Assembly: GCA_009801085.1 (NCBI GenBank)
Contig: VNWV01000001.1
Span: 1,984,001 to 2,048,000 of the forward strand
Length of the DNA stretch: 64,000 bases
Source of the DNA: Lasiodiplodia sp. COLG20
Taxonomy: Eukaryota; Ascomycota; Dothideomycetes; Botryosphaeriales; Botryosphaeriaceae
Direction of reading: 5' to 3'
Shown here one piece after another: positions 22,743 through 34,529 of this stretch. Position 1 is the stretch's first letter, and each line of letters begins with the position of its first letter. The position numbers and the translations under genes were made by a program. The notes under the pieces were generated by a model. That model was not told the DNA's origin, made no database searches, and worked only from the letters and a program-made list of their open reading frames with translations.

Positions 22743-24450
22743 ATGGGACGAGTAAGAGCCGCCCTACATCACCCTCAGCGCCCATATTGCAACGTCGCTG
22801 ACCTCCTAGCATGCAAATCCCGATATCCGTCGTGCGTTCCAGGAATACACTGACGAGTCCACCCCGTCAAAAGTGCGTTGCGCCTCCTCTATCCGTCTTG
22901 CGACGAGCACCCGATCCATGAAGTCGCGACGCCGTGGTCGCGCGGCCGCGCAGCACGCTTCAGCAAGCAGCTTTGGCGCTTCGGACGCGGCTCAAGTCTT
23001 TGGAACGCATGCGTCATCGCGTTATTGTTGCTGCGACGCGGGACCGTGTCTCGCGAACGTCGCGTTTTTTTTCTGCCATCTTCCAATACTGACTAAGTGA
23101 CCACAGTGCGCCAAAGTGCGATGCTTGCACTGCGGCTTCACGCGTGCGAAAAATACCACGCGCCAGATTGAGCACCTGCAGTCTTGTCAAGCCTACCTCA
23201 ATTCGCCTGACGCTACCATGCACCTCCAGCAGGGCACCACCACCAATATCGACCCGAACATGACGCAGCCGGACGGCACGCCAAACCGTGGGATTCTCAA
23301 CGGCACTCACCCCAACCCTAACCTCCAAGTCCATCGCCGTGGGCCAAACACGAACAAGCGCACCCGTGAAGGCCAACCCATAGCTCCACACCCGGGCCCG
23401 CCTCCGCAGCAGAGCCCGTCCCTCGTAGCACACCTTCTCAACCGCTTTCAAGCACCTTTCACTGCGGCGACGCAGCAGCCTTTCCTGTCGCATGCGGGCT
23501 GCGGCACTCTCTCGGCGCCCGCCCTAACACAATGGTTGGTGCAAGATGCACATTATGCGCGTGGCTACATCAGGTTCATTGGCAATATGCTGGCCAAGCT
23601 TCGACTGCCTGTGGTGCCGAACAGTCAGTTTCACCAAACGTACCGTGTGATGGATCTCCTGATCAGTGCTCTCAACAATATTCGCCGTGAGATGACTTTC
23701 TTTGAAATCACCGCGACCAAGTTCGGTCTCCAAATGACGGATGAGCCGCCGAACCGCATCACTCGCGCGTACCTTGACTTGTTCCTGAGCAGCACCAGCA
23801 GCGGAGCTAGCTTGCTCGAGGGTATGGTGGTGCTGTGGGCTACGGAGCACGTACGTTACCTTCATCTTTGCGCCCATGTAAAACGGATGCTTACATTTTG
23901 TCCCTAGTGCTACCGCACCGCGTGGAGCTACGCCTCGTCTTTCACGCCCACGCTATCCACACCCTCGAACGAGCCGCACATCGTTGCGCTCCACCAGCAG
24001 CTAATCCCCAACTGGACTTCTGCCCCATTCTCCAAGTTCGTAGATGCGTGCCGCAGCCTGGTAGACGAGCTAGCGAACACGACCACGTCGCCCAATGGCA
24101 AAGAGGAGATGTTGCGCTGTGAGCAGCTGTTCGAGCATGTCTGTTGGCTCGAGGAGCGATTCTGGCCAGACGTGGACGGTATGGGTGAGGAGGACGAGAC
24201 GGCGCGTCTTGCAACCCATGGCGCACACCACTCAGCTTCTGCAGCGGCGCACACGCACCCCACTCATAGCATGACGGGCGGTGGTATGGCTGGCAGCTCA
24301 ACCCCTAACATGGGCATGAGTGGTGGCATGAATGCCAGTATGGGGAGTGGGATGGGAGGCATGGAGACGCCTTCGAGAGACTCTGGCGGTTCCTTCTCTG
24401 GCGCTCTGAACGGAATTGCTGAGGCGGCAAACGGAACCCCTGGATCCTGA
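22743..24450 (+). CDS. BED-like zinc finger fused to TENA/THI-4 (heme-oxygenase-like fold) domain
   Basis: Four exons: 22743-22751, 22810-22872, 23107-23850 and 23908-24450 (introns 58, 234 and 57 bp), 452 residues. The first exon holds only three codons (MGR). Residues 25-55 contain Cys30-x2-Cys33-x13-His47-x3-Cys51, a C2HC pattern like BED-type DNA-binding fingers. A Pro/Asn/Thr-rich linker leads to an all-helical region at about 125-335 resembling TENA/THI-4 proteins (QPFLSHAGCGTLS, LTQWLVQDAHYARGYIRFIG, then an acidic helix and CWLEERFWPDV). The tail is Gly/Met/Ser-rich. TENA proteins are known in thiamine salvage, but many fungal members have no known reaction. Finger and helical domain share one uninterrupted exon, so they belong to one protein. 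The function is unknown; a DNA-bound, metabolite-sensing role is only an idea. The two small 5' exons are less certain. Confidence 0.75.
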
Positions 24451-26968
24451 GCGGGCGATGGAAAAACCGGAGAATGTGCGTGTAGGCAAAGATGAAAGAC
24501 AAAAAGGCAGGACAACGGGGATAGGGCTGATGTAATACGGTGTTATGGTGCATTGTCTTTTCCGGGGTCGGGCATGATTCACGGGCGGCTTCCTGTTTCC
24601 CCCAGGCATTGTTTTCGTTTACGCGGCTTCTTTCTTTTCTTCGCTTCCTTGTTTCAGCGGAGTATGATCTACTGCACAGTTGCACTTTCGGAACGTCCGA
24701 TTATGAGTAGGTATGGCATTATGCAGCACGAAACATGTGTATTCGATCAGCGTTGAGATATGTTCAACAGAAAGACTTGTTTCGCCATGCGATCACGTGT
24801 AGATTTTGGCTGTCACCTGTATTATTTCGCGTTTGATTGCGGTGGAATTCTTGGCTGTGAGGTTGCAAAGGCTCTTGCCCTGAGAGCGAGCTTAGGGTGC
24901 GATAGCACAGGGTTTATGTGGGAATGACTTGACTCTTTACGAGTGCAATTGGCCGAATCGTTGGTGTTTTACCTTTTCCAATTTCCAAACACGAGCACGA
25001 GTTTCTTGGGCTCATGACTACGGTCAGACACTTTTACTCAAGCCAATAGCCGAGCTCCCCCAGCGTCAGCGGAGGCGGGGGCCGCTCGAGTCACACCGCC
25101 TGTCAATAAGGCTGGTTCTGCATTGCAGGCAGGCTATTCCAGGAAACACGGCCGTGCAAGAGCCGATCACTTGGGCGCCGAGAAGCGCGCGCCGCCGATA
25201 TCATAATCGACGGTGCGATCAACGCTCTTGCTGGCCGCTATTCCCTTAGCCGGACTACAGCCTTACCAAAAGCCGTCGTCAGGTCCGCGCACCAAGGGGA
25301 TCAGCACAAAGCATGAGGTTTCACGTCGGCCGACTTGTTCTCTGCCGAGCATCGAGTGAGTGTCAAACAGCGGACGGCTAGCGGCATGCCTCCACTTAAG
25401 GATGCTGTTGCTGCCGCCGGCCCGTATTTGCGCGCGTAGTGAATAGGGGCTCCTACTTCACGCAGAAGCCGAAATCTCGCATTGCTGAACGACGACTCGG
25501 CAACGCCGTCAGGCGCAAATCTCCGTCTTAGCCGTGATGCTAATACCATACAATAGAGCATATCGTATATGCGCGGTGGCAGAACGGTGTGCATGGACGT
25601 TGCGGCACGGCCATGCACACTCTACACAAGACAAGGAACCGCGGTCACGGGCTGCGAGTCATTCTGCCCTGCGGATGAAGTTGATCAACGAACCCTGCGG
25701 CAATTCTGCTGTTTCTCCGCACAGCAATCGACGTAGCAGCGGTGCATCGAGACAAGCGACATAGCGAGCGACATGAGCTCGCGTGCAGCAGGAACCGTCG
25801 CGCGCGGCGCACCGGCCCCGACGCCAAGGCCTCAGAGCTGTGCGGCGCGGTACTGAGGCACGGGACAATGGCCGCTTGCCGGAGTCGCGAGCCCGGTCCT
25901 TGGGCGTATCGGACGAGATGAGGCCCGTTTGATCTCCGACTCTGCTGCGCCGCGGCGACCCCGCGAGGGGCGTTGAGGAATGCGTGCGCAGGAGAAACAG
26001 GCGGAGGCGTGTGGCACGCGGGGGACGCAGGCGGTGCTCTGGCATGAAGTTCTGTGGCGAAGTTGCCGACGGCAGTCGGAATAGGCGCTGAGGGTTGCAG
26101 CCTGGCCGGTGCCTGCCAAGGCTGGAGAAACGGCCCTATGCACGCGCTTCACAGGCTGATGTCACCCCTGCCGCTGCCACTTCCTGTTCCTGCATACGAG
26201 CAGCCTGAGACGCATCCCCAATATTCAGCCTCCAGCCCATGGCCCGGTCCAGAGCGCCAGCGCGCAGCAGCCCCTCGCACCACCACGGCGACGCCTGTAT
26301 TGCGCTGCGACTCGTCCACGTCAGTCGCGACTGGCGAACGAGTAAGCGCTGGCGTTCCACTCAACGCCTGCGGCTTCGCGAGAGCACGCCAGCCCCGCCG
26401 TCAATCTCCGCTATGCCGCCGCGGCACCATTGGTAAGATTGGGAAACCGGCCGCCGGCTCTATCCGGATCATCTCATTTCCCGCTGCTGGGCGAAGCTCG
26501 CAGGCTCGCGACACCCGCGCGCACGCAGCGCCATTGGGTGCGCCGCGGTCACGTCCCCGCCTGAAGGCTGAAGGAGCAGCGCCGCATGTGGCGCCCTGTC
26601 AGGTACACGCGCTCCATCCACCAATTATCACCACGCCGAGGGCACGGATGATGCCCTCCGCTGCGACTCTGCCTCCCTTGTCGCCTTAGCTTCGTATTCC
26701 CAGCACCGTGACGAGTCTAGCTTGCCGCAAGCGCACTTCTATTTTCTACTTGCTTGTCCGTTGTCGTGAATCCTTCCCCGACGAGAAGCCTCTTAAAAGT
26801 CCCGTCAGGCCCCGGCAGCTCTCGACAGCTTCAGCCGCTCCTTTGCACTCACCACCAACGCACAGCAATCACTCCGCTGTAGCCAGTCACTCTTTTTCAC
26901 TACTCACTAACCACATTCTTTTCCAAACACCAAACAACCCAAAAAAACAACTCTCGCCTTCCGTCAAA
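24451..26968. other. 2.5-kb gene-free region with Kre9-like gene promoter
   Basis: No supported gene. The first 350 bp are the 3' flank of the zinc finger-TENA gene. The right end looks like the promoter and leader of a strongly expressed gene: a TATA-like CTTAAAAG near 26790 and C/A-rich leader just before the ATG at 26969 (CGTCAAAATGG start context). Frames between 25500 and 26650 are GC-rich shadows without domains. Confidence 0.5.
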
Positions 26969-28134
26969 ATGGTTGCCGCCAACGAGTTCTCCCTCTTCGC
27001 CCTCTTCACCGCTGGCCTTGCTGCCCTCGTCCGCGCCGACGATGGCCCCACTGCCAACGCTGTCCGCCTTCCCGGTCTTGGTGATGTATGTGCTTTTCTA
27101 TTTTTGTTTGGTGTCATGGTGTTGGCGTTCCGGCGCGAAGGAACGACGGTTGAGATCGAGCCTCCAGCTGACCACCGCGCTTAGATCGTTCCCGCCGGCG
27201 AGCGCTACGACATCAAGTGGGATGCCGACACTCCCTACGCGGGCGGCACCGTCACCCTCATCCTGCTGAAGGGCCCCTCTACCAACGCCGTTCCCATCCA
27301 GACCATTGTCGCTGGCACTGAGAACGACGGCTCGTACGAGTGGTACCCCGGCACCGACCTCGAGGATTCCAACGGCGACACCGGCTACGGTATCAAGCTC
27401 GTCATCGATGCCAACGGTGCCTACCAATGTAAGTCACGTCACTTTCGAGGATGCTCGTCCGGATACTGACAATCTGCAGACACTACTCAGTTCGGTATCT
27501 CCAACAAGAAGGTCGCGAGCTCCTCGGCTGCTGCCGCCTCTTCCTCGGCTCCGGTCAAGGTTGAGTCTGCTGCTGCCTCCTCCGCCGCTACCTCTGTCGT
27601 CACCCCTACTGCCACTGGCAACGCTTCCTACGTCACTGAGATCGTCACGGCTTACACCACCTTCTGCCCCGTCGCGACTGAGCTGACCCACAACGGCAAG
27701 ACGTGAGTTCTCCTCTGACCCTCGTCCGCTAGGAAACCCTCTCTAACAAGCGTATTAGCTACACTGTGACTGAGCCCACCACTCTGACCATCACCGACTG
27801 CCCCGGCGGCTGCACTGTCACCAAGCCCGTCTACACCTCGGTTGTCACTGAGTGCAAGTCCTGCTCTGCCTCCAGCTCTGCTCCTGTTCCCACCACCTCT
27901 TCCGTCGGCGGCGGCTTCTCCGGCAACTCGCCTAACCCGCCCTACGGCCCCATCTCCAACACCACCGTCTCCTACACCAAGCCCGCCCTCGGCTCCTCCA
28001 CCACCGGCGCTGTTGGCACCCCTGCTTCCACCACCCCCGGCCACCCTCTCTACACCGGCGCTGCCGATGCTCTCAAGGCCAGCGGCGTCTTCGGCGCTGC
28101 CGTCGCCATGGGTGCTGCTTTCTTCGCTCTCTAA
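26969..28134 (+). CDS. Kre9/Knh1-like Ser/Thr-rich GPI-anchored wall protein
   Basis: Four exons (26969-27085, 27185-27428, 27480-27702, 27759-28134; introns 99, 51 and 56 bp), 319 residues. A signal peptide (FSLFALFTAGLAALVRA) is followed by a beta-sandwich Kre9/Knh1-type domain (about 28-120, IVPAGERYDIKW through GIKLVIDANGAYQ, TTQFGIS). Next come a Ser/Ala linker, a Cys-containing TTFCPVATELTHNGKTYTVTEPTT segment with CPGGC and CKSC, a Gly/Ser/Pro stretch, and a hydrophobic end (ASGVFGAAVAMGAAFFAL) typical of a GPI attachment signal. The family is tied to beta-1,6-glucan and wall organisation; its exact role here is unknown. Codon use is strongly C-ending, which suggests high expression. 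Confidence 0.9.
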
Positions 28135-30875
28135 GCGCATTCTGATGCACTAGCGAATGGGGTTGTGGGCGTTCTTTGCTGTTTCAAAACCAAGATATTG
28201 GTAATGTCTAAGGGTGGCTTGATGTGATGCTGTGGCAGCTGGCAAAGGGAATCAATTGATCAGAGAAACCCCTTTATACTTACACTTCGTCTCTTGTATC
28301 ACTGAGGGAGACTTTCACAACTACCTCCTGAACTATACCAGATCTCTTTTTTCCTTCTTCTTGTTGATACCTCCAGACCTTTTTGTTTCATAGATACTGG
28401 TCAAGCGTTAACGTAAACGTAAAGCATCATGATATTCCTTTGCTACCAAATCCCTTGGTCTCCACTGTCTGCCTTGCTCGTGATGATGTCCATTTGTCAA
28501 GTCCACCAATGCACATAACACCTCCCTCACAAGCTTCCTGAACCTGCGCTGCTCAATTGCACTCATCCTACCCAAACACTTCGCCATCGTCATTTGCCAC
28601 GATGGTGTAACTGGGGTTTCACCCCTGAACGCCACTATACCAATTCGAGCCCAGCCACCAACCGCCATCCTTCGAACTTTAAAAATCCAAGCCAACGCTC
28701 TCCACGGCATTTGTTTCCAAACGTCCGGCACCATGCCACGGGTTGTCCCACCGACCGCCTCAGCCACCGCGCTTGCTAGCGCAAGCTCCGACCACATGCC
28801 AGGGCGTGTATGGCGGGGCGGCCGGTGGCGGCGCGAGGAACACCCTCCCCCCTTTTCAATTATCCTCTTCCTCCTTTCCTCTTTTGTCAAGCTGAGGAGC
28901 GCGGTGGTTCGAGTGATGCAGGACATGACGGGTGTTGTGGCCCATGGCTTGATAGGCTACTCCTGCCTTTTCTCCGTCGCATTGCACACTGCTAGGTGGT
29001 ATTGTGGCCGTACTGAGTTGCTCCTTTCTTTTCGCAATTCCTCTTGGGACAGAGGGAAGCGGAAACGAACCAAACCCTAAAAGCTTGTTCGCGGCACTGA
29101 AACAGTGTCATTGGCATCCCCATTTGGGAAGTATTGGACCTTTCTTAGTTACTACTCGGGTCTTTCCTTCGCAGCTCCTTTCCGCCTCCGAATTGAAGGG
29201 GGATAATTGATAAGGAGAGTAGTGGCTAAACGTTATATGGCGCGATATGATAGTATAGGCTCGGGAACGGTCCAGCGGCCTCGGCAACCGCCGCTCTTCG
29301 CTTTCGTTTGCGTATCTTTAGAAAGGCCCAAGTAACTCCGTAGCGCGCGGCACTTGCTCGCTCTGTTGCTTTGACCTTTTTTATTCCCCCTTTCCGCTTC
29401 TTTGTTCGTTTACTGCGGAGTTGGGTTCTGGTAAGAGGCGATTCGAAGGGTTGTACCAGAAGGAGCATGTGAAGTAGTAGCCCATCAACGGCCACTTCTG
29501 CGAACTAGAGGAGGAACTAACGGAGAAGGGGGACGTTCAGTCGACATCAATTCATCATACTCAGGACTCTGCTACCATTTCCCCGAACATACAGAGGGCC
29601 GCGAAGAATAACGGGGTCCTCGGATCTAGGATAAACGTGCCTCTGCTTGTTTTTTTAAAAAAAAATAAAAAATAAAAAGTGAAACAAAATATACAGGCAA
29701 TTGGATCCATCATCCTGATATTAATGTACAACTGTTAATTCGACATTTACATCGGATGATAGCTTCGACTGCCCGTGACATGAGCGAAAAACAAATTCAC
29801 GCTCGCCTTAAGCTATGGCACTCCTCTGTCGATGCAGTACTTCATATATAGTGAATGACTGTCCGTTGTATATTAAAGAAAACATCATCCTTTTCATCTA
29901 TCACTTGCACATCATGTGCGGAAATGGGATGGGAATCACCGGAGGGGGTCGTGCAGCGGGAAGAAGCACAGTCCAACTAGCAAAGAACACCCGGGCCGAG
30001 TGGTGCGAGCGTAAATGCACGCACGTAAGACGGGAAACTCCCTCTGCAATTGCCGGATCGTCGAGGCCTGATTGTATGCGTGGACGTGCACGAATGATTT
30101 ACTTGCTCGCTCGCTATCGAAAAAGAGCACACGCGCGCGCGCGTAACTCTCCGCTTCGCGAAATAAAGGACGGTACTGTCTTACCTCTCAACAAGGATTA
30201 CGGCCTTAATATGGCGACGGATATGCCTTGTAATATGTGTATGTATATATAAAGTAGGGAGGGTGCAAGGCCGGGCTTGACTTGAACTAACGCAGAATGG
30301 GGTTCTAAAAGGAGGCTGATGATATGACAAGGCTTGGAACATCACTACGAAGTGGAACTATTCGATTAGAATTAATGTTTCAAAATGCATTAGGTCATAT
30401 TTGATTTTCCCTATCCTCTTTTTTACTCCTTGTCAGGGAGAAGAGAAGAGTCCTTTGTAAACATACGCCGAGCAAACAACCGTGTCCATTGTTCGTGAAA
30501 AGTGGGGTGTTTTTCAAAAATGCAGAAAGATACTGGTACAAATGCATGTAAATTGTGACGCCAAAGTGGGGGAGGCGTGCTCATCCAGGGACGAAGAGAC
30601 ACAAAATGCATCTGCGAGCCGGAAGTGACAGACCTATGCGCCTCGAGAGGTTACAAGGATACACAGAGAAAGTGGGTATAGACGGTGACGTGGCGTGTCA
30701 CGGAACTTAAATATCAGATGGAGAAAGATCAAGAGTCAGGCCTCCCCAAGGGCTCTTTGGATTGGGGAGGATGAGTGTTAGTGTGCAACCAGACGATCCT
30801 AAGACTGCGGCTCACTGAAATCAGGGCATCCCTGAATAGTGTTTCGATATTTTTTCAGCCGTGATAGGAAAAGGC
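28135..30875. other. 2.7-kb gene-free region
   Basis: Lies between two convergent genes, the GPI protein (+) and the Zn2Cys6 factor (-), so it holds two 3' ends. It contains A/T-rich homopolymer tracts (29650-29690), an alternating CA/CG tract (30129-30143) and one minus-strand frame of 172 codons at 28408-28926 with no domain. No gene is called. Confidence 0.5.
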
Positions 30876-33698
30876 TCAGTACCACGTCTCAAACCCTCTT
30901 GCGGGAACGAACATCTGGTCCATGTCACGACGGTCTCCCTGGAGCCCTTGTGCGGGATCGACATCCATGCCATATTGTGCGACTAGGTCATCCCAGCTGG
31001 CCCAATTCATGCCATCGGGATCACCTACGCCAGGAGATAAAGTGGTGGCGCTGTCACTGCGGGCCGGCGTTGTTCCGTTGGGTGCGATTGACGTGCTGAT
31101 GCTTCCAAAATTGTGGATTCCGTTGGGCGTGTTATTTGGCCCAGTGCCTGCGTTGGATATTGAATTTGACGAAGTGTTGCCGCTGTTGCCGTTACTGAGG
31201 CCTGGGATGCCGTCAGTCCCATCCATAGGTTCGGGCGAGGATTTTAGGAGCCAATCAAGAGAGGTCATAGATTCGTGAACTTGTGACTGAGGGGAGTTGT
31301 GTAACTGTGGTGGTGTTCGAGTCTCAGCGAGAAATTGACTGGTTGGCGAGACTAGATCTCCACCCGGGATCTGCGTTTGCAGTGATCGCGGCCCGCTTGG
31401 TGTCATGAAGACTTGAGGAGATGCCGCAGCAGTAGTGAAATCCATACCAAGGGGCTGAGACGTGCCAGAGGTGAAGTCGAAACTGCCGTCGAAAAGCGAT
31501 GCGCCAAGGCCTTGAGGCTGCTGTTGAGCAGCGGTTATTTGCGGCAACATGTCGAGGCCGAGTGCTTGCCCCGACATATCCGGAAAACTCTGCCGAGCCC
31601 TTGCCTGCGCCTGAAGAACCTCTTTTCGCTCCCTAGCAAGCTGGGCCTCTCGCGCAGCGCGTGCTCGTGCGACGAGCTTGCGTAGAGGGCGCCATAGGCA
31701 GCCCTTTTTCTGGTCGTTGCTGAGATCGTTCCAGCGACGCGCTGCCGTGGCTTCCACGGCTCGCCAAGCGCGTGCGACGAGTTCTCCTTCCGTCCGGTGA
31801 CAGAGCTCGGACAGCAGGAAGGCAATGGCATGCCATTGGACATAGGTTCTGAAGAGCCACCCCCATTTCTGCGTGCGCTCCTCCGTCTCCAGAAGGATGC
31901 TGTACTCGACGTTCTCAAGTGAAGTGACGAACAGCTTATCTTTCGTCTCTTGTGGAAGGGAGGCGCCGCCGTCAAGGCGCTGGTATGGGTGATATATCAT
32001 GAGCCACATCTTGGACATGATGAGACGAGATACTGTCGCGATGACCCAGAAGAGCGGAACAGTCATGTCACAATCCCGCAAGTACTTTTCTTCAATCTTC
32101 GAGTGAACCTCGGTGATCCAGCGCTCTTTCTGCTCCAGCGGGACTGATGAAAGGAAGCGATTACACCTTACGGGGCCCGGTGGCACGTATTGGATGCGTC
32201 TGTAGACGTTGGCAACCTCGAACCTGACCAAGCAGAAAGTCATTTCGGTACATCCGGTACGCTCCTTCGGAAATTCGGTCATGGATGGATAAAGGTCACT
32301 GTCATTCACGTTCAATGGAATTTGTGTGTCGAATGACGCTTCGACAATGGTGGGATCGCAGCCGTGATCTTCGCTGGCTCGGGCGTCGAGGATACAGACC
32401 TGCCACCAAAGACGACGGCGTATCTCGATTTCGAATGGCGATAGGCCGAAGTGGGAACCGTCGCGATGGATGCCAAGAGTTTGGGCCATGCGCACAACCA
32501 GTCCTGTCAAAGTCCATATCATCCGGGCAGGCTCGTTGCGGCGCAGACAAATCAAGAAGATAACGAATGCTTGCAGGACCATGAACTCATCTGTTGCAAG
32601 GAAATTTGCGCGGGCAAGGCCTTGCTCCAGGGCGAATCGATACTTTGCAAGCAGGTTCGTCTTGCTCTCGCCAAACCAATCTTCACAATGCTCTGCAGAT
32701 GAGCTTGTGATGACGGCGTAATAGATGGCAAAGAGCAAGGCTTCCATGCTACGCGGAATGTGGTCCCTATTCTCAATCGCAGACATGATTTTGGGTTCGA
32801 TGGTGGGAATATGCAAGACCTTGACCAGCGGGTCCACGTTTTCTTTGAAAAGAGCCCAGAGCCGGTGGGCATGTTTTTCGGGAGGGTGCAGAGCGAGCAT
32901 ATCAACGTTGATCGAACTGTACCCGAAAAGGAATCCCTGATGTGCGGTCGAGGTAAATGACTCAGGCGAAGCATGATCTTCCTCTTCGTCGCTGTCGTGC
33001 GTGAGCAGTTCTTTGATGTCTTCGACCTGTTCGAGAGCAGAAAGTGAGTATCCGTACGCGCCGATTTCTTCCGCAGCGATCCTATTTACCTCGTTGTTCA
33101 AGCTGGCCCAGAAGCTACTGTTGATGTAGCGACTCCTGCCTTCATCCACGACCAACCTTCCGAATCTTGTTTCCAGGCCAGCGATCGTCTTGTCCTCCGG
33201 AGGAAGGTATCTGTACTTGGCGCACTCTTCGCTGTCAGGATCGTGCGACTTCTTCACGCCGACGAAGACCTGCGGCTCCCGCTTCGGCGGCGGCGGCGGC
33301 GCCGCGGGCGTCTTTTCTTCCTCGGCTGGCTGCGCGTTTCCATCTTCCGCGGCAGCTCCTCCGAGGGTCTTGACCATGCCCTCGAGCTTGCGCAGGCGCT
33401 CGAGGAGCTCGGCATCCGGAGGCTTGCGGGCCTTGCGCGGGGCGCGGCCCGGGGCGGGGAAAATGCATTCGATGCGAGCTTTGGTGCAGTTGGTACACGG
33501 GTGCTTCTTGTCGCACTTGACCTTCCGGCGGCGGCACGTAACGCAAGAGCGAGGATTCAGGGCCGAGCTGCCGCTGGCGCTGCTGATGCTATAGCTGTGG
33601 GTGGGCGGAGAGGGCTTGGATACGCGGTGGTCGGAGCCATTGCTGTGGGTATGGAGCAGCTGGTCGATTGTAGTGGAATCGGCCGACATGGCGTTCAC
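30876..33698 (-). CDS. Zn2Cys6 transcription factor with fungal-specific TF domain
   Basis: Single exon, 940 residues. The zinc cluster is at the N-terminus: Cys52, 55, 62, 68, 71 and 78 (spacing 2-6-5-2-6) in SCVTCRRRKVKCDKKHPC, followed by a basic linker (APRKARKPP) and a short Leu-rich coiled coil (ELLERLRKLEGMVKTL, about residues 95-115), the usual dimerisation element. Residues about 250-620 form the fungal-specific middle homology region, including ARMIWTLTGLVVRMAQTLGIHRDGS and RRRLWWQVCILDARASEDHG. The C-terminal 250 residues are Gln/Ser/Asn/Gly-rich with TSLDWLLKSSPEP and an end segment MNWASWDDLVAQYGMDVD, which resembles an acidic activation region. Nuclear regulator; target pathway unknown. 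The immediate upstream neighbour on the same strand is the b561 gene. Confidence 0.93.
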   Translation of the reverse strand: MNAMSADSTTIDQLLHTHSNGSDHRVSKPSPPTHSYSISSASGSSALNPRSCVTCRRRKVKCDKKHPCTNCTKARIECIFPAPGRAPRKARKPPDAELLERLRKLEGMVKTLGGAAAEDGNAQPAEEEKTPAAPPPPPKREPQVFVGVKKSHDPDSEECAKYRYLPPEDKTIAGLETRFGRLVVDEGRSRYINSSFWASLNNEVNRIAAEEIGAYGYSLSALEQVEDIKELLTHDSDEEEDHASPESFTSTAHQGFLFGYSSINVDMLALHPPEKHAHRLWALFKENVDPLVKVLHIPTIEPKIMSAIENRDHIPRSMEALLFAIYYAVITSSSAEHCEDWFGESKTNLLAKYRFALEQGLARANFLATDEFMVLQAFVIFLICLRRNEPARMIWTLTGLVVRMAQTLGIHRDGSHFGLSPFEIEIRRRLWWQVCILDARASEDHGCDPTIVEASFDTQIPLNVNDSDLYPSMTEFPKERTGCTEMTFCLVRFEVANVYRRIQYVPPGPVRCNRFLSSVPLEQKERWITEVHSKIEEKYLRDCDMTVPLFWVIATVSRLIMSKMWLMIYHPYQRLDGGASLPQETKDKLFVTSLENVEYSILLETEERTQKWGWLFRTYVQWHAIAFLLSELCHRTEGELVARAWRAVEATAARRWNDLSNDQKKGCLWRPLRKLVARARAAREAQLARERKEVLQAQARARQSFPDMSGQALGLDMLPQITAAQQQPQGLGASLFDGSFDFTSGTSQPLGMDFTTAAASPQVFMTPSGPRSLQTQIPGGDLVSPTSQFLAETRTPPQLHNSPQSQVHESMTSLDWLLKSSPEPMDGTDGIPGLSNGNSGNTSSNSISNAGTGPNNTPNGIHNFGSISTSIAPNGTTPARSDSATTLSPGVGDPDGMNWASWDDLVAQYGMDVDPAQGLQGDRRDMDQMFVPARGFETWY

Positions 33699-34529
33699 AT
33701 GGAGTCCGGCGCGGTCGGCGCGTTGGGCTGCGAGCGGGTGGTAACGAGGGCAGGCGCGGAGTCAAAGAACGAGGAACGACACGAGGCCCGAGTACGAGGG
33801 ACGGACAGTGTGGAGAGGAGGAGACGGGACGGCGCACGAGATGGAGAGAATTTGAGGATGACAGAAACGGAGACAGGCCCCTCCCTCTCCACAGATAACC
33901 GCCACTCAAGCTCAAGACTAGTTGGCGCTAGGGCGGGCAGAGTCGGTGTCTGAAGGGCAGAGGGCGCCCGCATCTGATAAAAGGCGGCGCAGAGTCAGCC
34001 CGCCGTGGCGCTTTCGTAAGCAGCCATGCAGGCCCGCGAAAAGAGTCACCGCCAGCAACTTGCCCTGAACGTGCTGGGCTGACGCACGATGCGCGCGGGA
34101 CCCAATGATATTCCCGCCGGCAGATGAACGCACCAGCCGCAACCCTGCAGTCGGCGGCCCGCCTGCGCTGCCCTCGGACACGGGCGGTCGGCGAAGGCAG
34201 CTCCGTGTGGAGTTGCGTCTAGACTGCTGCCTGAGCTAAGCAGTGCCTGATGGCGGAGCCTCACATGCCACGGCAGGCTGACTTGCTTCCCCTCCTTTGT
34301 CTTCTAGGGATGGTTTGCGAGCGGCGTTAAGACGGAGGAATAGGTCGGCGATCACGCGGTTTGTGCCGCTTTGTCTTTCTTTAGTAACGCAGAGGCAGAC
34401 AAATTTGCTAGCAACCTGTTGCTGTGGACCCGTCGTTATGCTGTCTACGCATCCGGCAATCTACTTCGAGTCATGCAACCTCCGACTCGCCGACTCTTTC
34501 GGGCCCGTCTCCCCCGTCGCACCGTCCAA
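33699..34529. other. Intergenic: Zn2Cys6 gene promoter
   Basis: No gene seen. A purine-rich (plus strand) leader lies directly upstream of the minus-strand transcription factor (33770-33880). The end at 34529 adjoins the stop codon of the cytochrome b561 gene. Confidence 0.5.

Noticed and set aside
28408..28926. 172-codon minus-strand frame downstream of the GPI protein gene
   Set aside because: Starts at ATG but has Arg/Trp-rich unremarkable sequence without domain or membrane pattern; could only be rescued by expression or conservation data.
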